The position numbers and the translations under genes were made by a program. Shown piece by piece: positions 7,100-9,719 of a stretch of DNA of 9,719 bases; within the stretch, counting starts at the first letter, position 1, and each line of letters opens with the position of its first letter. The notes beneath the pieces are model-generated. The model was not told where the DNA came from. It searched no databases and saw only the letters and a list, made by a program, of their open reading frames with translations. Origin of the DNA: an uncultured Planctomycetia bacterium (GTDB taxonomy: Bacteria; Planctomycetota; UBA1135; GCA-002686595); the NCBI GenBank assembly GCA_938003765.1, contig CALKYE010000024.1, forward strand, positions 1 to 9,719. Direction: 5' to 3'.

Positions 7100-7588
7100 A
7101 TGGCAACCCGCAAAGCAGCAAAAGCACCCGCGAAGAAGCGCGCGAAGTCGAGCAAGACCGGCCGCAAGGCTGCGCCCAAGCGCAAGACGACATCGAGCGC
7201 GGCTCGCGAGCCCAAGCCGCTGGTCGGTTCGATCGCGTGGCGCGATCTGACCGTGAAGAACGCTGACGCGGTGCGCGACTTCTACTCGTCCGTCGTCGGC
7301 TGGAAGGTGATGCCGATCGACATGGGGGGCTACAGCGACTACTGCATGATCCCGCCCGCGACGGACACGCCCGAGGCTGGCGTGTGCCACAAGCGCGGAG
7401 TGAACTCGGACATCCCCAGTCAGTGGATCATGTACGTCGTCGTGGCCGACCTCGAGGCCTCGCTCGAGCAGTGCAGGCGCCGCGGCGGCAAGCAGGTGAC
7501 TCCGATCCGTCCGCAGGGCGCGAGTCGCTTCGCGCTGATCAAGGACCCCGCGGGCGCGGTGCTCGGCCTGTACGAGCCGGGCTCCTAG
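7100..7588 (+). CDS. VOC-family (glyoxalase-fold) protein with lysine/alanine-rich H1-like N-terminal tail
   Basis: The product has 162 residues. The ATG at 7100 is preferred over an upstream TTG (7034) and ATG (7049) because the lysine-rich tail begins here (MATRKAAKAPAKKRAK) and an AGG lies five bases upstream. Residues 1-36 contain 14 Lys/Arg and no acidic residue, and are rich in Ala, like histone H1-type or AlgP-like tails that bind nucleic acids. Residues about 41-160 form a VOC/glyoxalase-bleomycin resistance domain: VGSIAWRDLTVKNADAVRDFYSSVVGWKV opens the first beta-alpha-beta unit and IMYVVVADLEASLEQCRRRGGK the second, closing with FALIKDPAGAVLGLYEP. Glu159 fits the usual last metal ligand, but the usual first-strand His/Glu position reads Trp/Arg, so metal binding and enzyme activity are uncertain. 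The gene is transcribed divergently from the peptidase operon and has a separate gap downstream, so it is probably monocistronic. The fold is confident and the substrate unknown. Confidence 0.88.
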   Translation: MATRKAAKAPAKKRAKSSKTGRKAAPKRKTTSSAAREPKPLVGSIAWRDLTVKNADAVRDFYSSVVGWKVMPIDMGGYSDYCMIPPATDTPEAGVCHKRGVNSDIPSQWIMYVVVADLEASLEQCRRRGGKQVTPIRPQGASRFALIKDPAGAVLGLYEPGS

Positions 7589-7693
7589 AGCCGACGCCCG
7601 CCGCGCGCTGTTGCCGATCTGTCACGCGCCGCTCGGAAGCGCTGCGCGGGCCGGTGACTGATCCAAGTCCCGCAGGTAGCGTGACCTTGTCGA

Positions 7694-7745
7694 TGGGTCG
7701 CCGCGCCGAGTCTCGAGCTGTTGCGACCTCGCTTGGTGCGACCCA
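7694..7745 (+). repeat. Inverted repeat in the leader of the transglutaminase-like gene
   Basis: TGGGTCGC (7694-7701) and GCGACCCA (7738-7745) are perfect 8-base complements with a 36-base spacer, and the right arm ends four bases before the AGGAG Shine-Dalgarno of the gene starting at 7761. TGCGACC also occurs twice in direct orientation, at 7722-7728 and 7737-7743, 15 bases apart. This could be an mRNA hairpin next to the ribosome-binding site or an operator. No terminator with a T-run is visible between 7589 and 7693. The function is unknown and chance is possible at this GC content. Confidence 0.3.
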
Positions 7746-7760
7746 GTCAGGAGCCTCGTC

Positions 7761-9431
7761 GTGCGAACAGCTCTCGTTCTAGCGCTGCTGGCCGGCCTTC
7801 CCGCGTCGGAGGCTCTCGGCGCCCCGCAGGCCCCGGGACTGGTCGCGCCCGAACTCGACGGACCGCAGCTCGGCTTCGGAGCGGCGACGCGCGTGTTCGA
7901 CCCCAAGCTCGACGACGCCTTCGCGAGCTTCGAGCTGCGCCTCGAAACGCCCGGCGCGACAGCGGACGCGACGCTCGAGGTGCGGCGCCAGGGAGCGCTC
8001 GTCGCGACGTTGTGGAGCGGCGAGCTCGTCGCGGGCGAGCGCTCGGTTCACGTTCGCTGGAAGGGGCGCGAAGCGTCGGGCGCGCGCTGTGACACGGGGC
8101 GCTACGAGCTCGTGCTCTCGGGCGCCGGTTGCCGACCGGCGACGCGCGGCCTCGACATCGTGCGCTTGGGCGTGACCGAGATCGAAGCGCAGGACAGCCC
8201 GGCCGGCGACGACGAGTTCCAGATGGTGTACTTCATGAAGGGCGCGGGCTACGCGTTCTACGCCACGCCGGCGGTGCACGAGTACAAGAACGTCGCGCCG
8301 CCGACGGGGGGCTCGGAGCTCGACTTGAACAACGCGGAGCCGCGGCCGTCCGTGGCGCCGCACGACTCGACGGCCTCGCCCGCGCTCAGCGGCTCGAACT
8401 ACAACACGAGCACGCACAACTACCCGCTCGCCTACATCCGCGGCGCGCGACCCAGGCTCGAGCTGCGCTTCGGCGCGAGCGGAACCAGCGCTCACGGCGG
8501 ACCCATGGGAGTCGGCTATCCGCTCGCGAACGAGCAGATCCGTGTGCGCTGCGACCAGGGCGACGTGTTGAGCGGGTGGGAGCTGGTCACGCCGAGCGGG
8601 TTCGCCGTCGTCGATCTCCCTCCGCTGCCGAGCAACGTCCAGCGCGTCGACACCTCGATCACGCTGCGCTTCGAGCACCGCGGCGCGAACGCGCCCGCGT
8701 GGCGAGCGATCCCAGGAAGCGTTTCGATTCCGCTGCGCTTCTACACGCTGCTCGCGACGCCGCGCTTCCGCCCCGGCGCGCCGGGCGTGCAGCACTCCGG
8801 ACCGTGGGTCGAGGTCGTCGACTACGTCGCCAGCTGGAGCGCGACGCTCGGCGTTGCGATCACCGACCAGGCGAGTCTGACCGAGGCCTTCATCAAGGGC
8901 TTCTTCGGGCAGAACGGCGGGATCGCGACCGCGCTCGAAGGCGTGAAGTACGACGCGCCGTCGCTGGGCGGGAACAACGGGTCGACGCACTACTTCCAGT
9001 TCAGCAGTTGGCGCATGAACCTCTCGCGCCTGCTCAACAACCACGCGCTCGGCGTGTACGTGAACTGCAGCGACAACATGGGCGCGTCGACGACCATGCT
9101 CTCGATGATCGGGGCGCTCGACGTGAAGCCCGCGCGCCTGGGGCCGATGAGCCTGCGCGCGATCTGGGGCATCGGCGCTCCGGACTACACGCTCGACCTG
9201 TGGAGCAGCGGCAACCACGGGTTCAGCTACCACCACATCGTGACGGACGACGCGAGCGCGAGCGTCTCGGACACCTGCCTGCAGCTCGACGAGGACGGCG
9301 AGCCGAGCGCGCTGCCGGGGACGCCGGGCTGGAACGTGCGACGAGCTTGGCTTGGAGCCGAGGGATACCGCGCGCTGTCGAGCTCGAACACGCCGAGCAT
9401 CACGGTCGAGACCCTGCCCGGGCTCCTGTAG
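7761..9431 (+). CDS. Secreted protein with FlgD-like Ig domain and transglutaminase-like Cys/His/Asp region
   Basis: The product has 556 residues. The GTG start at 7761 is supported by AGGAG seven bases upstream and an immediate signal peptide (MRTALVLALLAGLPASEALGA, cleavage near residue 21). Residues about 55-125 resemble a FlgD-type Ig domain (TLEVRRQGALVATLWSGELVAGERSVHVRWKGREASGARCDTGRYELVLSG). The middle part (140-330) is a beta-rich region I do not recognise. Residues about 345-515 have a transglutaminase-like layout: an Asn/Cys motif VNCSDNMGASTTMLSMIGA with Cys436 leading a helix, as the catalytic Cys does in that fold, then FSYHHIVTDD (His491/His492) and SDTCLQLDED (Asp504 or Asp510), which could complete the triad. 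If it is an enzyme, it could cleave or cross-link peptide or isopeptide bonds outside the cell; this is inference from pattern and spacing. The next gene starts ten bases on, and its GGAG overlaps this stop codon, so the two form an operon. Confidence 0.82.
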   Translation: MRTALVLALLAGLPASEALGAPQAPGLVAPELDGPQLGFGAATRVFDPKLDDAFASFELRLETPGATADATLEVRRQGALVATLWSGELVAGERSVHVRWKGREASGARCDTGRYELVLSGAGCRPATRGLDIVRLGVTEIEAQDSPAGDDEFQMVYFMKGAGYAFYATPAVHEYKNVAPPTGGSELDLNNAEPRPSVAPHDSTASPALSGSNYNTSTHNYPLAYIRGARPRLELRFGASGTSAHGGPMGVGYPLANEQIRVRCDQGDVLSGWELVTPSGFAVVDLPPLPSNVQRVDTSITLRFEHRGANAPAWRAIPGSVSIPLRFYTLLATPRFRPGAPGVQHSGPWVEVVDYVASWSATLGVAITDQASLTEAFIKGFFGQNGGIATALEGVKYDAPSLGGNNGSTHYFQFSSWRMNLSRLLNNHALGVYVNCSDNMGASTTMLSMIGALDVKPARLGPMSLRAIWGIGAPDYTLDLWSSGNHGFSYHHIVTDDASASVSDTCLQLDEDGEPSALPGTPGWNVRRAWLGAEGYRALSSSNTPSITVETLPGLL

Positions 9432-9441
9432 GAGATCCGCC

Positions 9442-9719
9442 ATGCGCACCTCTGCTCCGCTGCTGGTCTCTGTCGCGCTCGCGCTGTTCGCAGTGACGCT
9501 CGGCGCCGCGCCACTCAACTCACAGTCAACGCAGGACGCGCCCGAGCGGTCGGCGCTCGAACAAGCTCACCTCGCGCGCACGCGGCAGCGCTTCGGCCAC
9601 GCGCTGTGGGTCAAGGGACCCACGCACGCCGGTCTGCCGCTCGAGTTGCCGCTCGAGGGTTGGGTCGGCGGACAGCTCCAGTCCGTGCGAGGTCGTTTGA
9701 CGAGGTCCTACGCGCCCGC
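9442..9719 (+). CDS. Exported protein of unknown function, N-terminal fragment
   Basis: The ATG at 9442 follows GGAG by seven bases, and that site overlaps the preceding stop codon (TAGGAG). The frame is open to the window edge, giving 92 residues. Residues 1-24 form a signal peptide (MRTSAPLLVSVALALFAVTLGAAP). A polar stretch follows (LNSQSTQDAPERSALEQAHLARTRQRFGHALWVKGPTH), then LPLELPLEGWVGGQLQSVRGRLTRSY, which may be the start of a beta-rich domain. I recognise no family. Tight coupling to the transglutaminase-like gene suggests a shared extracytoplasmic role, for example partner or substrate, but nothing in the fragment shows which. Confidence 0.75.
   Translation, partial: MRTSAPLLVSVALALFAVTLGAAPLNSQSTQDAPERSALEQAHLARTRQRFGHALWVKGPTHAGLPLELPLEGWVGGQLQSVRGRLTRSYAP

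Noticed and set aside
7596..7651. GCCCGC/GCGGGC inverted repeat after the VOC gene as a terminator
   Set aside because: The arms are only six bases with a 44-base spacer and no T-run follows, so I cannot support a terminator call.
7779..9518. Minus-strand open frame of 579 codons and plus-strand frame 8129-9496
   Set aside because: Both overlap the signal-peptide-bearing gene 7761-9431 and give Arg/Ala-rich products without motifs; the start, Shine-Dalgarno and coupling support only the 7761 frame.
1..9719. CRISPR arrays, tRNA genes, insertion sequences or prophage elements
   Set aside because: No regularly spaced repeats, cloverleaf-like segments, transposase motifs or terminal inverted repeats were found by reading both strands.

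Overview
The window is GC-rich (about two thirds G+C by eye) bacterial chromosomal DNA with dense coding and short intergenic gaps. The best guess is a Planctomycetota bacterium. This rests on four protein architectures: a DUF1565-type beta-helix protein opening with a 'WYVDAVNGSDANNG' block, DUF1570-like zinc peptidases, an ECF-like sigma factor fused to a membrane segment and carboxypeptidase-regulatory-like modules, and FlgD-type Ig domains on secreted proteins. A myxobacterial or other deep-branching GC-rich source cannot be excluded. I see no rRNA, tRNA, CRISPR array, insertion sequence or phage gene.

Minus strand, right to left (6917 to 1). A tight two-gene unit encodes two exported, apparently paralogous gluzincin-fold proteins. 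The promoter-proximal one (5253-6917) has lost all three predicted zinc ligands and looks like a pseudopeptidase. The second (3733-5247) keeps HETNH plus a downstream glutamate and adds a TPR-like tail. A small hairpin (3709-3723) follows. Next comes a protein of about 1024 residues (575-3649) that joins a cytoplasmic sigma-70 region 2/region 4 module, one transmembrane helix, a Pro/Ala/Ser linker and some seven extracytoplasmic beta-sandwich modules. Inside this gene, just before the transmembrane helix, there is an in-frame ATG with a strong Shine-Dalgarno sequence, so a second product without the sigma domain is possible. Last is the N-terminal part of a secreted DUF1565/pectate-lyase-like protein, cut by the left edge.

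Plus strand, left to right (7100 to 9719). First is a small VOC (glyoxalase-fold) protein with a lysine/alanine-rich, histone H1-like N-terminal tail. After a 172-base gap comes a secreted protein of 556 residues (7761-9431) with a FlgD-like Ig domain and a C-terminal region carrying a transglutaminase-like Cys/His/Asp pattern. Ten bases later starts a second exported protein, cut by the right edge.

Five of the seven proteins carry signal peptides and a sixth is membrane-spanning, so the theme is the cell envelope and secretion. The most unusual items are the sigma factor with a built-in membrane anchor and outer domain (with its internal start site) and the adjacent active/inactive peptidase pair. 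That the peptidases act on the sigma fusion is speculation from adjacency only.
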